64,000 nt of DNA from Jejuia sp040720935 (GCF_040720935.1 NZ_JBFDAE010000014.1:1-64000), one strand, 5' to 3'; positions 13,965-23,216 are shown, counted from the first letter of the stretch. Program-made: numbers and translations. Notes: generated from the sequence alone by a model not told the origin.

Positions 13965-16952
13965 ATGCAAAACAAAGGATTAATAAAATTGTTTGCTTTA
14001 TTGTTTGGTTTGGTAAGTATCTACCAATTATCATTCACGTTTAAAGCCAATCAAATTGAAAAAGAAGCAGAGGAACTAGCCATTAGTAAATTCCCAGAAT
14101 CTGAAGAAAATTATCGCGCCAAAAGAAGTTTAGAAGAAGTAAACTATCTGGATGCAAAGGCTACCGATACCGTAATGGATATACTTGTTGCCAAATACAC
14201 GTATAACGAAGTAAAGAAAAAAGCCATGAACCTTGGTTTAGACCTTAAAGGTGGTTTAAACGTTATTCTTCAAGTATCTGTAAAAGATATCTTGAAAGGG
14301 TTGGCAAATAATACAAAAGACCCTGTTTTCAATACGGCTTTAGATAATGCGTCTAAGCTTCAGGAAGACAGTCAGAATACGTATTTAGAAGATTTCTTTA
14401 TCGCCTTTGATGAAATTAAAGGTGATAAAAAATTAGCTTCTCCAGATATTTTCTACACCAAAGCATTGGATGGAGAGATTGACGGTAGTATGACCGATGA
14501 TGAGGTAAAAGGCATCATCGCAACCAAAATAGATGAATCTATTGTTTCTGCTTTCGAAGTATTACGTAAACGTATTGATGAGTTTGGGGTAACACAACCA
14601 AACATTCAACGTTTAGGAAACTCTGGTCGTATTTTGGTTGAACTTCCAGGAGTTAAGGATATTGAGCGTGCCACTACTTTATTACAAAGTACCGCACAAT
14701 TACAGTTTTGGGAAGTCAGTAAAGACCAAGCCCTTTATAACTTTATAAATCAAGCTAACGAAACTTTAAAATCTATAGTAGATACAAAAACTGAAACGGA
14801 AGATCAAGAGCCTCAAGACGGGCAAGATGCTACAGATGCTAAAATTGATGACCTTTTAGGGGATGCTGTTACGGATTCTACAGCTGTAGAAACCGCTGTT
14901 GAGCCTTTAGCTAGTTTATTATTTAGATCTCCAAATACTGCGGCACTTGCTGCATTAAATATTAAGGATAAAGAACAGGTAAAAGAATATTTAAACCTTC
15001 CTAAAGTTAGATCCTTATTACCTGCTGAATTACGTTACACGAAATTTGCATTTGGTAAGCCAGAAAAAAATAGTGAGGTTATAGATTTATATGCGCTAGT
15101 TGGAAATAGAGATAATATTCCTGAATTAAGCGGAGCAGTTATTACAGATGCAAGACATGCGTTCGGACAAACAGGAGAGCCAGAAGTATCTATGCAAATG
15201 AATTCCAAAGGTGCTAAAATCTGGGAAGAAATGACCACTAAAGCATTCAACGAAAAAGGGTTTATCGCTATTACTTTAGATGATATTGTATATTCTGCAC
15301 CTGGTGTGAGTAGCGGTCCAATTTCTGGAGGTCGTTCTTCAATTTCCGGTAATTTCGAATTAACAGAAGCTATAGATTTAGCAAACGTATTACGTGCAGG
15401 TAAATTACCAGCATCAGCAGATATTATTCAAAGTGAGGTTGTTGGACCTTCTTTAGGTCAAGAAGCTATCGATAGTGGTACAATGTCTTTCATGATCGCA
15501 TTGGTATTGGTATTGGTATGGATGATTTTCTACTACGGAAAAGCGGGTGGTTTTGCAGATATAGCCATGCTATTAAACATCTTGTTGATCTTCGGGATTT
15601 TATCGGGATTAGGAGCTGTATTAACATTGCCTGGTATTGCAGGTATCGTTCTAACTATCGGTATGTCGGTGGATGCAAACGTACTTATCTTCGAGCGGAT
15701 TCGAGAGGAATTAGCTAAAGGTAAAGGACAAAAAGAAGCTGTTAAAGACGGATTTAGTAATGCATTATCATCTATTTTAGATGCCAACATTACAACGGGT
15801 TTAACGGCGTTAATCTTATTCATTTTCGGTACAGGACCAATTAAAGGTTTTGCAACTACGTTATTAATTGGTATTGCAACTTCTTTATTTACGGCAATTT
15901 TTATCACAAGATTATTGGTAGATTGGTACACAGAGAAAGGCGGGAAATTAGAGTTCTCAACAGGAATTACAAAAAACCTATTCAGAAACATTAATATAGA
16001 ATTCTTGAAGAAGCGTAAAGTAGCTTATGCTATTTCGGCTGCTTTTATACTTTTGAGTTTAGGGTCTTTATTTACAAACAGTTTAGATCAAGGTGTAGAT
16101 TTTGTTGGGGGTAGAACATATCAAGTGCGTTTTGCTCAAGATATGAATGCGTCCGAAATTACAAGTACGCTTTCAGATCCTGCAGTTTTTGGTAGTGCAA
16201 ACGCTAAAACATTTGGAGATGCAAATCAGTTAAAAATCACCACTAAATATAAAGTAAACGAAACAGGAGCAGAAGTAGATGAAGAAATAAGATCTACTTT
16301 ATTCAATGCGTTACAACCTTATTTAGACGGGATGACCTATGATGAATTCATCAGCGATTCTGAAACAAAAACCATTGGTTTGATGCGGAACGATAAAGTA
16401 AGTCCAACCATTGCCGATGATATCAAAAAAGCGTCATTCTGGGCAATTTTAGGATCATTGATTGTGGTGTTCCTTTATATTTTACTCCGATTCAAAAAAT
16501 GGCAATACTCTCTAGGGGCAGTTGCGGCGGTATTCCACGATGTATTAATCGTGTTGGGTATCTTCTCATTAACCTACAAGTTCATGCCATTCAATATGGA
16601 AATAGATCAGGCTTTTATCGCAGCAATATTGACCGTAATTGGGTATTCATTAAATGATACCGTGGTAGTATTCGATAGAATTCGTGAGTTCTTCAACGAG
16701 CACACAAGTTGGAAATTCGATAAAGTTGTGAACTCATCATTAAGCAGTACATTAAGTAGAACCTTAAATACATCATTAACCACATTAGTAGTATTGTTAG
16801 CAATATTCATCTTTGGCGGAGATTCAATCAGAGGTTTCATGTTTGCCTTAATAGTAGGTGTGATTGTAGGTACCTATTCATCGTTATTTATTGCAACACC
16901 AATAATGTACGATACAGTAAACAAATTAGAAGGAAAAAAGAAGAAAAACTAA
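13965..16952 (+). CDS. secDF: Protein translocase subunit SecDF (fused)
   Basis: A 995-residue inner-membrane RND-type protein that uses the proton gradient to pull exported proteins through SecYEG. SecD half: first span (about 7-25), the conserved GLDLKGGLNVILQV near residue 90, the periplasmic P1 domain with an acidic Thr/Asp/Glu-rich insert (about 275-315), then spans after about 510 with the SecD signature VLTIGMSVDANVLIFERIREE. SecF half: begins near 670 (first span in the 680s), DQGVDFVGGRTYQV, and the C-terminal spans with AAILTVIGYSLNDTVVVFDRIREF. Fusion of SecD and SecF is normal in Bacteroidota. It ends at a strong terminator and supports the heavy envelope and T9SS export load seen elsewhere here. 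Confidence 0.96.
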   Translation: MQNKGLIKLFALLFGLVSIYQLSFTFKANQIEKEAEELAISKFPESEENYRAKRSLEEVNYLDAKATDTVMDILVAKYTYNEVKKKAMNLGLDLKGGLNVILQVSVKDILKGLANNTKDPVFNTALDNASKLQEDSQNTYLEDFFIAFDEIKGDKKLASPDIFYTKALDGEIDGSMTDDEVKGIIATKIDESIVSAFEVLRKRIDEFGVTQPNIQRLGNSGRILVELPGVKDIERATTLLQSTAQLQFWEVSKDQALYNFINQANETLKSIVDTKTETEDQEPQDGQDATDAKIDDLLGDAVTDSTAVETAVEPLASLLFRSPNTAALAALNIKDKEQVKEYLNLPKVRSLLPAELRYTKFAFGKPEKNSEVIDLYALVGNRDNIPELSGAVITDARHAFGQTGEPEVSMQMNSKGAKIWEEMTTKAFNEKGFIAITLDDIVYSAPGVSSGPISGGRSSISGNFELTEAIDLANVLRAGKLPASADIIQSEVVGPSLGQEAIDSGTMSFMIALVLVLVWMIFYYGKAGGFADIAMLLNILLIFGILSGLGAVLTLPGIAGIVLTIGMSVDANVLIFERIREELAKGKGQKEAVKDGFSNALSSILDANITTGLTALILFIFGTGPIKGFATTLLIGIATSLFTAIFITRLLVDWYTEKGGKLEFSTGITKNLFRNINIEFLKKRKVAYAISAAFILLSLGSLFTNSLDQGVDFVGGRTYQVRFAQDMNASEITSTLSDPAVFGSANAKTFGDANQLKITTKYKVNETGAEVDEEIRSTLFNALQPYLDGMTYDEFISDSETKTIGLMRNDKVSPTIADDIKKASFWAILGSLIVVFLYILLRFKKWQYSLGAVAAVFHDVLIVLGIFSLTYKFMPFNMEIDQAFIAAILTVIGYSLNDTVVVFDRIREFFNEHTSWKFDKVVNSSLSSTLSRTLNTSLTTLVVLLAIFIFGGDSIRGFMFALIVGVIVGTYSSLFIATPIMYDTVNKLEGKKKKN

Positions 16953-16974
16953 CTCAAACTTTTTTCTTTACTAG

Positions 16975-17007
16975 AAGCCCATTGACATTTGTTGATGGGC
17001 TTTTTTT
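16975..17007 (+). terminator. Rho-independent terminator of secDF
   Basis: AAGCCCAT (16975-16982), loop, ATGGGCTT (16995-17002), then TTTTT, 22 bp after the secDF stop. Confidence 0.9.
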
Positions 17008-17050
17008 GCTTCGAGTGTACCGGATTTATTTAGGTATGTATCGAGAAGTT

Positions 17051-17205
17051 GGGCGTTACCACAAGGGTCGGGCTATCCGCTATATCTTTTTTAAGCGTCA
17101 TTGCGAAGGAGGAACGACTGTGACAATCTGTAAAATTCTAGTTCTAAACTAAAGTCAGTTCTCCTTATTCTTAAAAAAGGATGCCGCTGCTATCCCTAAC
17201 GCGGG
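17051..17205 (+). repeat. Dispersed intergenic repeat, copy B
   Basis: Inverted relative to copy A at 250-491. It starts with GGGCGTTACCACAAGGGTCG and ends with GCCGCTGCTATCCCTAACGC plus GG. The two ends match copy A at 21 of 24 and 19 of 20 positions. The core differs. It fills most of the 353-bp gap before the ATPase gene. Confidence 0.65.
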
Positions 17206-17305
17206 TTTGTCTGCAATTGTCATTAATTAACCCGCAATTAGAAGAGCGCTTGAAAAGTATCAGTAAACCAAATTTAGACTAATTTGAGGATTATAATCCC
17301 TGAAT

Positions 17306-18421
17306 ATGATTAAAAGAGATTTAGAGGCGCAAATTAGTAACCGTTTTGGTAAAGGAAAAGCTATTTTTTTAATTGGGCCGAGACAGGTTGGTAAAACTAC
17401 TCTTTTTAATAAGCTATTGAAGGATAAGGAACATCTATTTCTCAATGGAGATGATCCAACAGTTAGAAAATTACTAACCAATCCAAATATAGAGGAACTT
17501 AAAAATATCATTGGAAATAATATTATTGTTTTTATTGACGAAGCACAACGCATTGATAATATTGGTTTAACCTTAAAGTTAATCACGGACCAACTGAAAT
17601 CTGTACAATTACTCGTTAGTGGTTCATCTGCTTTCGAACTTAATAACCAAACACAAGAGCCGTTAACAGGACGAAAATGGGAATACCAATTATATCCTAT
17701 CTCGTGGAGCGAATTTGAAAATAATGTTGGCTATCTAAAAGCACAACAGCAGTTAGAATTGCGTATTGTTTATGGCATGTATCCAGATGTTATCAATAAT
17801 TTTGGAGATGAAAAAGACATTCTAAAACAATTAACGGATAGTTATCTCTACAAAGATGTATTGAGCTATGGAAGTATTCGTAAACCTGAAATTTTAGAAA
17901 AACTATTACGTGCCTTAACGTTTCAAATCGGGAGTGAAGTAAGTTATAATGAATTGGCACAATTGTTAGGAATCGATAAAAAAACAGTATCTAATTATAT
18001 CGATTTGCTTTGTCAGGCCTATGTTGTTTTCAAGCTTCCAAGTTTTAGTAAAAGTTTAAGAAATGAAATAAGAACCAATCAGAAAGTATATTTCTATGAT
18101 ACAGGCGTTAGAAATATGATTATTGGCGATTTAAATCCGTTAGAAATTCGTCAGGATAAGGGAAACCTTTGGGAGAATTTTTTAATAGCAGAACGATTAA
18201 AATACAGAGCTTATACTAATGCTTTGGCAAAAGGCTATTTTTGGAGAACTGTGCAGCAACAAGAAATTGATTATGTAGAGGAAGAAGCTGGAACAGTTAC
18301 AGGATTTGAAATAAAATGGAATCCTAAGAGTAAAGTGAAAATCCCTAAAACGTTTCAGGACACGTACCAAACAAAAGTAAAAGTGATTACTAATGAAAAT
18401 TTCAGGGAGTTTTTAAAATAG
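17306..18421 (+). CDS. AAA_14 / DUF4143 ATP-binding protein
   Basis: A 371-residue P-loop ATPase of a family common in archaea and Bacteroidota, often in accessory DNA. AAA_14 domain: Walker A GPRQVGKTT near residue 25, Walker B IIVFIDEAQRI near 78, and a sensor-like LVSGSSAFEL near 110. A winged-helix part (about 205-240, YNELAQLLGIDKKTVSNYIDLL) is followed by the DUF4143 C-terminal domain with QEIDYVEEEAGTVTGFEIKW near 320-340. The D...E-x-K order there resembles a PD-(D/E)xK nuclease core, which is inference. It stands alone between repeats, with a palindrome-rich tract after it, and its cellular role is not known. Confidence 0.88.
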   Translation: MIKRDLEAQISNRFGKGKAIFLIGPRQVGKTTLFNKLLKDKEHLFLNGDDPTVRKLLTNPNIEELKNIIGNNIIVFIDEAQRIDNIGLTLKLITDQLKSVQLLVSGSSAFELNNQTQEPLTGRKWEYQLYPISWSEFENNVGYLKAQQQLELRIVYGMYPDVINNFGDEKDILKQLTDSYLYKDVLSYGSIRKPEILEKLLRALTFQIGSEVSYNELAQLLGIDKKTVSNYIDLLCQAYVVFKLPSFSKSLRNEIRTNQKVYFYDTGVRNMIIGDLNPLEIRQDKGNLWENFLIAERLKYRAYTNALAKGYFWRTVQQQEIDYVEEEAGTVTGFEIKWNPKSKVKIPKTFQDTYQTKVKVITNENFREFLK

Positions 18422-18957
18422 AATGATTATGAATTTAATTCTGAAACTATAAATTCAATAAATTTATAGATGACAAAAATTACTAGCCATAATTTAAATT
18501 TAAAAGTCTAAGGCCTGCGAGGTTTTAAAACCCTTGTAGGTCTATTTTGTCAAAATTATTTAAAAATAAAAACGACTGTAACACAATACTGTTAATAGCA
18601 AGTTCAAAAGATTCTGCTTTTTTATTCCCAAACAAAAACCCCAGCTCCTCAATACTCTTTCTGGAGAAATTTCAGATATCTAGATATTTCCCTCGAAATT
18701 TAGGTTGTAAGTCTTTTAAGGAAATTTCTATAGTTTACTAATCCCCAGAAGTTGTAAAATATGTGACATAAAAAAAATAATCTTTATTAAACAACAGTTA
18801 TGTTACTGAAACCAAGACCCTTCAGGTTTTAAAAACCTGAAGGGTCTGAAAATATCAAGGTTATAAATTAATTGACTACCAAAAATTTAAGAATATATGT
18901 TTCATTTATTATGTCTAAACATTTTTATAAAAAAGTATGTTTGTTTCGCGTGTAAAT
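18422..18957. other. Intergenic region with hairpin repeats and a possible gene relic
   Basis: No intact gene. A hairpin of the CCTGCGAGGTTTT family lies at 18512-18542 and a perfect palindrome at 18815-18847. Between them, the minus strand (about 18549-18741) reads as a protein-like frame with one stop (segments KDLQPKFRGKYLDI and RKSIEELGFLFGNKKAESFE), possibly a decayed gene. The plus-strand frame there has an unnatural composition. Confidence 0.4.
18815..18847. terminator. Long perfect palindrome, possible bidirectional terminator
   Basis: AGACCCTTCAGGTTTT (18815-18830) pairs exactly with the bases to 18847. The same loop design (CTTCAGGTTTT/AAAACCTGAAG) recalls the other CCTGCGAGGTTTT hairpins at 18512 and 23648. 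It may simply be a dispersed repeat. Confidence 0.5.
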
Positions 18958-19449
18958 TTAAAGAATGTCCCAATAAACAGAATCTCCAACTTGTAACCCC
19001 AAATCATCAACTAACCCCGCATTAATTTCTAAGACATATTTTGCAGGAGCTTTTGAAGGCAATGAGGTTTCATCAAATGGTTTAGCGTTTTTTTGGAAAC
19101 TTACAATAGATTTATTCGCATTGATATACACCAAATCCAACGGAATTCTGGTGTTCTTCATATAGAAAAAACGTTCGGTTTCATCATCAAAAACAAAAAG
19201 CATCCCTCTATTAGATGCCATTTTATTGCGGTACATCAATCCCGTTTGAATATCAAAATCGGTATCTGCAATTTCAATATCTAACTTAGCTTTTAAAGCA
19301 TCGGTTTCGGTTTTAAAAATTGAAAGCTCGCCTTCTTTTTTAAAAGTAACTTCGGTTTGCTTAATTTTGGATGTTTCCTTTTTACAGGATAAAACACTAA
19401 CACTTAAAAAGGCTATACTTAAAAGAAATATACCGAGCCTCAGTTTCAT
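18958..19449 (-). CDS. DUF192 lipoprotein
   Basis: A 163-residue predicted lipoprotein (MKLRLGIFLLSIAFLSVSVLSC) with a DUF192 domain from about residue 50 to the end. The family signature GLMYRNKMASNRGMLFVFDD is followed by FYMKNTRIPLDLVYIN and the C-terminal NAGLVDDLGLQVGDSVYW. DUF192 proteins form a small beta fold, and their function is not established. The gene starts two bases after the lgt stop (leftward direction) and is the last gene of the nrnA-gldI-PPIase-lgt unit. Its own product is a substrate of Lgt. Confidence 0.88.
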   Translation of the reverse strand: MKLRLGIFLLSIAFLSVSVLSCKKETSKIKQTEVTFKKEGELSIFKTETDALKAKLDIEIADTDFDIQTGLMYRNKMASNRGMLFVFDDETERFFYMKNTRIPLDLVYINANKSIVSFQKNAKPFDETSLPSKAPAKYVLEINAGLVDDLGLQVGDSVYWDIL

Positions 19450-19451
19450 AA

Positions 19452-20375
19452 CTAAACTACAAGTGTTTTAGGTTTATAACCAAACATAAAATAAAGACCA
19501 ATGAGAATAAAAGGGATGCTTAACCATTGTCCTGTATTTAAACCAAACCAATTAATATATTCTTCCCCTTGAGGTTCTTTAACTCTTTCAACAAAAAAGC
19601 GAATCGTCCAAAGTAACACTAAAAACAAGCCAAAAAGGAAACCCGTTTGATCTCTCTTTGTAGTTCTTGAATAGAAATACAAAAGAATTAAGAATACAAA
19701 AATGTAACAAAACGATTCGTACAATTGCGCAGGATGTCTATAAGGCACAGCTTCCAGTAATTCTGGATTATTAGCAACGGAATTATAAGCTTCTTGGACA
19801 TTTTTAATGCCTGTTTTTTGAACTATTTCGTATTTATTATAATAGTCTTGAATAAACCGAACGCCTAAAGGAAAATCGCCAGAGGCTTTTCCAATGATTT
19901 CAGAGTTGATAAAATTTCCAATTCTTATAAATACAGCACCAGAAGCTACTGGAATTACGATACGGTCTAAAATCCATAACACAGATTTATATTTATATTT
20001 TCGACGGTACAAGTACATTCCAACAATAATTCCTATGGCTGCACCATGGCTTGCCAATCCTTGAAAACCTGTGAATTCAACCCCGTTTTTAAAACTAAAA
20101 GGTAAAAAGATACTCCAGAAATCTTGAGAAATTAATTCAGATTGATAGAACAAAACATGTCCTAAACGCGCACCCAACATCGTAGATAATACCACATAAA
20201 TAAACATAGGGTCTAGGTGGTCCAGAGATACTTTTTCCTTGGTATAGATACGTTTCATAATGTACCAACCCAAAATAAAAGCAACAACCCACATGAGGCT
20301 ATAGAAGTGTATTTTGAAATTCCCAACAATATCTATTCCCGTAATAGGGTTCCAGTCGAATTTTAATATGTGCAT
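19452..20375 (-). CDS. lgt: Prolipoprotein diacylglyceryl transferase
   Basis: Inner-membrane enzyme that transfers diacylglycerol from phosphatidylglycerol to the lipobox cysteine, the first step of lipoprotein maturation. The 307 residues have about seven membrane spans. Visible family motifs are GARLGHVLFYQ, ASHGAAIGIIVG, the signature RIGNFINSEIIGKAS and the catalytic-region YRHPAQLYES. It lies between a cyclophilin-FKBP lipoprotein and the DUF192 lipoprotein. At least seven predicted lipoproteins in this window depend on it. Confidence 0.97.
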   Translation of the reverse strand: MHILKFDWNPITGIDIVGNFKIHFYSLMWVVAFILGWYIMKRIYTKEKVSLDHLDPMFIYVVLSTMLGARLGHVLFYQSELISQDFWSIFLPFSFKNGVEFTGFQGLASHGAAIGIIVGMYLYRRKYKYKSVLWILDRIVIPVASGAVFIRIGNFINSEIIGKASGDFPLGVRFIQDYYNKYEIVQKTGIKNVQEAYNSVANNPELLEAVPYRHPAQLYESFCYIFVFLILLYFYSRTTKRDQTGFLFGLFLVLLWTIRFFVERVKEPQGEEYINWFGLNTGQWLSIPFILIGLYFMFGYKPKTLVV

Positions 20376-20439
20376 GAATCTATTTTTACCGTGTAAATAT
20401 AAGTGATTAGAACTATTTAAGTGTTAAAGTTATGCTTAG

Positions 20440-21567
20440 CTATTTAGCAAGACTCAAAATTTCAACTTCAAAAATAAGATTGGTTTTTGGAGGAATACCT
20501 CTGTTTCCAGCTTCGCCATAACCTAAATGATACGGAATGAATAAGGTGGCTTTATCTCCAACTCGTAATTCTTTTAAGCCTTCTTTAAATCCTGCAATCA
20601 TACTAGCGTCTGGACTTAAATCTGCTTTGATAGGTTTATAGGCATTGGCAGCTTTTTTTCTTTCGTTTACAGCTTCCAAAGCTTCGGCTAAACTTAAATC
20701 GCTAGTATCCAAAAGTTTTCCGTCTTCAAAGAATAATGCATAATGCGTCATAACCCGAGAAAACTCTTTAAGTTCTTCTCCTTTACCTTTTTTTGAAACA
20801 TAATATTTTAAACCAGAGTCTAGAGTGGTGGCTTTTTCTTTTTGTAAATTATGTTTTGCCTTTGTATCATTCAAGATGCGCTCTTTTCGTTTGTTTTCAT
20901 CTTTCTTGCGTTTTTCTTCAATTGTAAAATGATTTTTAAAAACGTCTGGGGCATCAAATTTTTTAGCGTGTTTCCCTTTTCTAATAATTGTTAATTGATT
21001 GATGATAACACTATCTATGGGTTTATCTCTAGGGTCTGTTTTAACGTTTGAAATAGAATCTTGAATATCTAAACCAATAACCAGTTCGCCAAAAACACTA
21101 TGCTTATTGTCGAGATTTGGTTTAGGGACTTCGGTAATGAAAAACTGACTCCCATTAGACGCTGGACCAGAATTTGCCATCGATAAAATCCCAGGTTTAT
21201 CGTGTTTTAAATCAGGATGAAATTCATCCATAAAGCGATATCCTGGATTTCCCGAGCCTGTTCCCGTCGGGTCACCACCTTGAATCATAAATTTATCTAT
21301 AACCCGATGGAAAATCAAGCCATCGAAAAACTTTTTGTTTTTGTAGTTATCATCTACCAAAGTATTTGTGCCTTCGGCTAACGAAATAAAATTTGCAGAA
21401 GTAACGGGCACTTTTTTGTAGTGTAATTTTGCAACCATAGTGCCTTTGGAGGTCATAAATTCAGCATATATACCATCTTTTAAATCAGGATATTGCGATT
21501 TACAATTAAAAAGGCATAATGCAAAAACCGCTAGTAAACTAGCAGTTAAAGTATTCAATCTATTCAT
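20440..21567 (-). CDS. Cyclophilin-FKBP fusion peptidyl-prolyl isomerase, lipoprotein
   Basis: A 375-residue envelope foldase with two different prolyl-isomerase domains. The N-terminus looks like a lipoprotein signal (SLLAVFALCLFNC). The cyclophilin domain (about 35-195) contains FHRVIDKFMIQGGDPTGTG, MANSGPASNGSQFFIT and HSVFGELVIG, with the active-site Arg in FHRV and Gln in SQFF. A Lys/Glu-rich helical linker (about 205-250) leads to an FKBP domain (about 255-375; MTHYALFFEDGKLLDTSD, LRVGDKATLFIPYHLGYGE, NLIFEVEILSL). One base separates its start from the gldI stop, so the two isomerases are made together. This fusion next to gldI is familiar in Flavobacteriia. Confidence 0.93.
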   Translation of the reverse strand: MNRLNTLTASLLAVFALCLFNCKSQYPDLKDGIYAEFMTSKGTMVAKLHYKKVPVTSANFISLAEGTNTLVDDNYKNKKFFDGLIFHRVIDKFMIQGGDPTGTGSGNPGYRFMDEFHPDLKHDKPGILSMANSGPASNGSQFFITEVPKPNLDNKHSVFGELVIGLDIQDSISNVKTDPRDKPIDSVIINQLTIIRKGKHAKKFDAPDVFKNHFTIEEKRKKDENKRKERILNDTKAKHNLQKEKATTLDSGLKYYVSKKGKGEELKEFSRVMTHYALFFEDGKLLDTSDLSLAEALEAVNERKKAANAYKPIKADLSPDASMIAGFKEGLKELRVGDKATLFIPYHLGYGEAGNRGIPPKTNLIFEVEILSLAK

Positions 21568-21568
21568 A

Positions 21569-22117
21569 TTAATTTTCTTGAGATTTGGTAATAGAGTTTA
21601 CGGTAACTTCACATATTAAAGGTACATTTGTGCCAATTTTATTTTCATCGCCATAATAACCATAGGCTTTTTGTGATGGAAACAAAAATGTAACAGTTTC
21701 TCCAGATTTCATCAATTTTAAGCCTTCTCTTAAACCGGTAAACAGTTCTTGTCTGTCCATGGCATAATCAAGGTTTTTGAAATTAGTTTCTGGATATATG
21801 AAGTTGCCTTTTAAATCTTTTAAGTTGTAGGAGAAATTTACAATATCACCATATTTCGGAGTAAAACCTGTTGCTTCATCTGTTTTGGTATTATAATGGT
21901 ACCAAAAACCATTTTCAGAAGCAATGTATGTGTTATCGCCATTTTTTGATATTATGTGTTCTATCAATGCCTGTTCTTTAGCATTGAGTTTTTTGTTTCT
22001 TTCAACAGAGGCATCGATAAACGATCCGGTTCTAACCGATTCTGGTTTGCGTGCTTCGGGCGTTTTACAAGCTAAACAAGCGAGGAGTAAAGCTGTTAAG
22101 GTAAGTATTTTATTCAT
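21569..22117 (-). CDS. gldI: Gliding motility-associated FKBP-type isomerase GldI
   Basis: A 182-residue lipoprotein prolyl isomerase required for gliding in Flavobacterium and thought to help fold T9SS/gliding proteins. The lipoprotein signal is MNKILTLTALLLACLAC. The FKBP domain (about 80-180) shows DIVNFSYNLKDLKGNFIY, the TGLREGLKLMKSGETVTFLFPSQKAYGYYG stretch and LICEVTVNSI. It overlaps the upstream DHH phosphoesterase gene by eight bases and is followed after one base by the cyclophilin-FKBP gene. The naming rests on the FKBP domain plus this conserved neighbourhood. Confidence 0.88.
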   Translation of the reverse strand: MNKILTLTALLLACLACKTPEARKPESVRTGSFIDASVERNKKLNAKEQALIEHIISKNGDNTYIASENGFWYHYNTKTDEATGFTPKYGDIVNFSYNLKDLKGNFIYPETNFKNLDYAMDRQELFTGLREGLKLMKSGETVTFLFPSQKAYGYYGDENKIGTNVPLICEVTVNSITKSQEN

Positions 22118-23129
22118 TATTCAGGGGGTCTTTGTAACTAGGCAATATACTAATAAATTTTTCAATAGTTTCATTTAGAGAGACTTCGCTTCTTCCGCCA
22201 GCAGCGTTATTATGTCCGCCGCCGTTAAAATGTGCTCTGGAAAATTCATTGACAGAAAAGTTGCCTTTTGATCGGAAGGATATTTTAATAATACCCTCTT
22301 GTCTGTCTTCAATAAAAATTGCTGCAAAAACAATGTTGTTTAAGGATAGCGCATAATTTACGATGCCTTCAGTATCTCCTTTTTTATAATCGAATTTTTG
22401 TAACTCGTTTTGGGATAATGTAATATATGCTGTTCTAAGTTCTGGAAGCACTTTTAAATTGGTCAAAGCACAGCCTAGTAATTGTAAACGATTATAGCTA
22501 TTTGTGTCATAAACGTTGTTATGCACATCTGCATTTTTTACGCCTTTATCTATTAACTCAGCAACAATACGATGCGTTGTGCTCGTAGTTGAAAGAAATC
22601 TAAAGGAGCCTGTATCGGTCATGATGCCTAAATAGAGGCAGGTTGCAATGTCCTCATCAATTTTATCGGTATCATCTAGCATATCGATAAAATGATATAC
22701 CATTTCGCAAGTAGAACTCATATTTACATCACTATATATGTAAGTAGCATAATCGTCTGGTTCTTGGTGGTGGTCTATTAAAATTTTAATAGCATCGCTA
22801 CTTTCCAAACTTGGTGCCATTTTCCCTGTACGATGAAATGCATTAAAATCTAAAGTGAAAATAATGTCAGCATTAGAAATTAAAGTGTTGCATTCTTCGG
22901 TTTGAGTATCGTATTTTAGAATAGTTTCTTCTCCCGGAGGCCATTTTAAAAAGTCTGGATAATCATTTGGAGTAATGACCCTGGCATTATGATTTAGCTT
23001 TTTAAGATAATGGTAAAGCCCTAGGGTAGAACCAATAGCGTCGCCATCTGGATTTTTATGTGGTACAATTACAATGTTTTTTGGAGTACTAAGAAGCTGT
23101 TTAATAGCTTTGATATCGTTTGTATTCAT
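22110..23129 (-). CDS. DHH-family phosphoesterase (NrnA-like nanoRNase / pAp phosphatase)
   Basis: A 339-residue cytoplasmic phosphoesterase. It resembles NrnA, which degrades very short RNAs and pAp. The DHH domain carries PHKNPDGDAIGS near residue 25, FTLDFN near 95, LIDHHQEPDDY near 140 and TDTGSFRF near 190, together providing the metal-binding Asp and His residues. The DHHA1 domain near the C-terminus has FNGGGHNNAAGG. It is the first gene of the leftward gldI operon and is divergent from ndk with an 87-bp gap. Confidence 0.92.
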   Translation of the reverse strand: MNTNDIKAIKQLLSTPKNIVIVPHKNPDGDAIGSTLGLYHYLKKLNHNARVITPNDYPDFLKWPPGEETILKYDTQTEECNTLISNADIIFTLDFNAFHRTGKMAPSLESSDAIKILIDHHQEPDDYATYIYSDVNMSSTCEMVYHFIDMLDDTDKIDEDIATCLYLGIMTDTGSFRFLSTTSTTHRIVAELIDKGVKNADVHNNVYDTNSYNRLQLLGCALTNLKVLPELRTAYITLSQNELQKFDYKKGDTEGIVNYALSLNNIVFAAIFIEDRQEGIIKISFRSKGNFSVNEFSRAHFNGGGHNNAAGGRSEVSLNETIEKFISILPSYKDPLNNE

Positions 23130-23166
23130 AGGAAACGAAGATACAATTTTTTAAAATTCAATAGAC

Positions 23167-23196
23167 TTGTTTATAAATAGAAATGCATTACTTTTG
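23167..23196 (+). promoter_or_regulatory. ndk promoter
   Basis: TTG (23167-23169), 19 bases, TACTTTTG (23189-23196): a full match to the Bacteroidota housekeeping consensus TTG-N19-TAnnTTTG, 20 bp before the ndk ATG. Confidence 0.8.
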
Positions 23197-23216
23197 CATC
23201 AAATTAAAAAAATAAA

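Noticed and set aside
18547..18741. Plus-strand open frame of 64 codons after the ATPase gene
   Set aside because: Composition (Asn/Ser/Phe-rich, no domain) and the more natural reading on the opposite strand argue against a real protein. It overlaps hairpin repeats.
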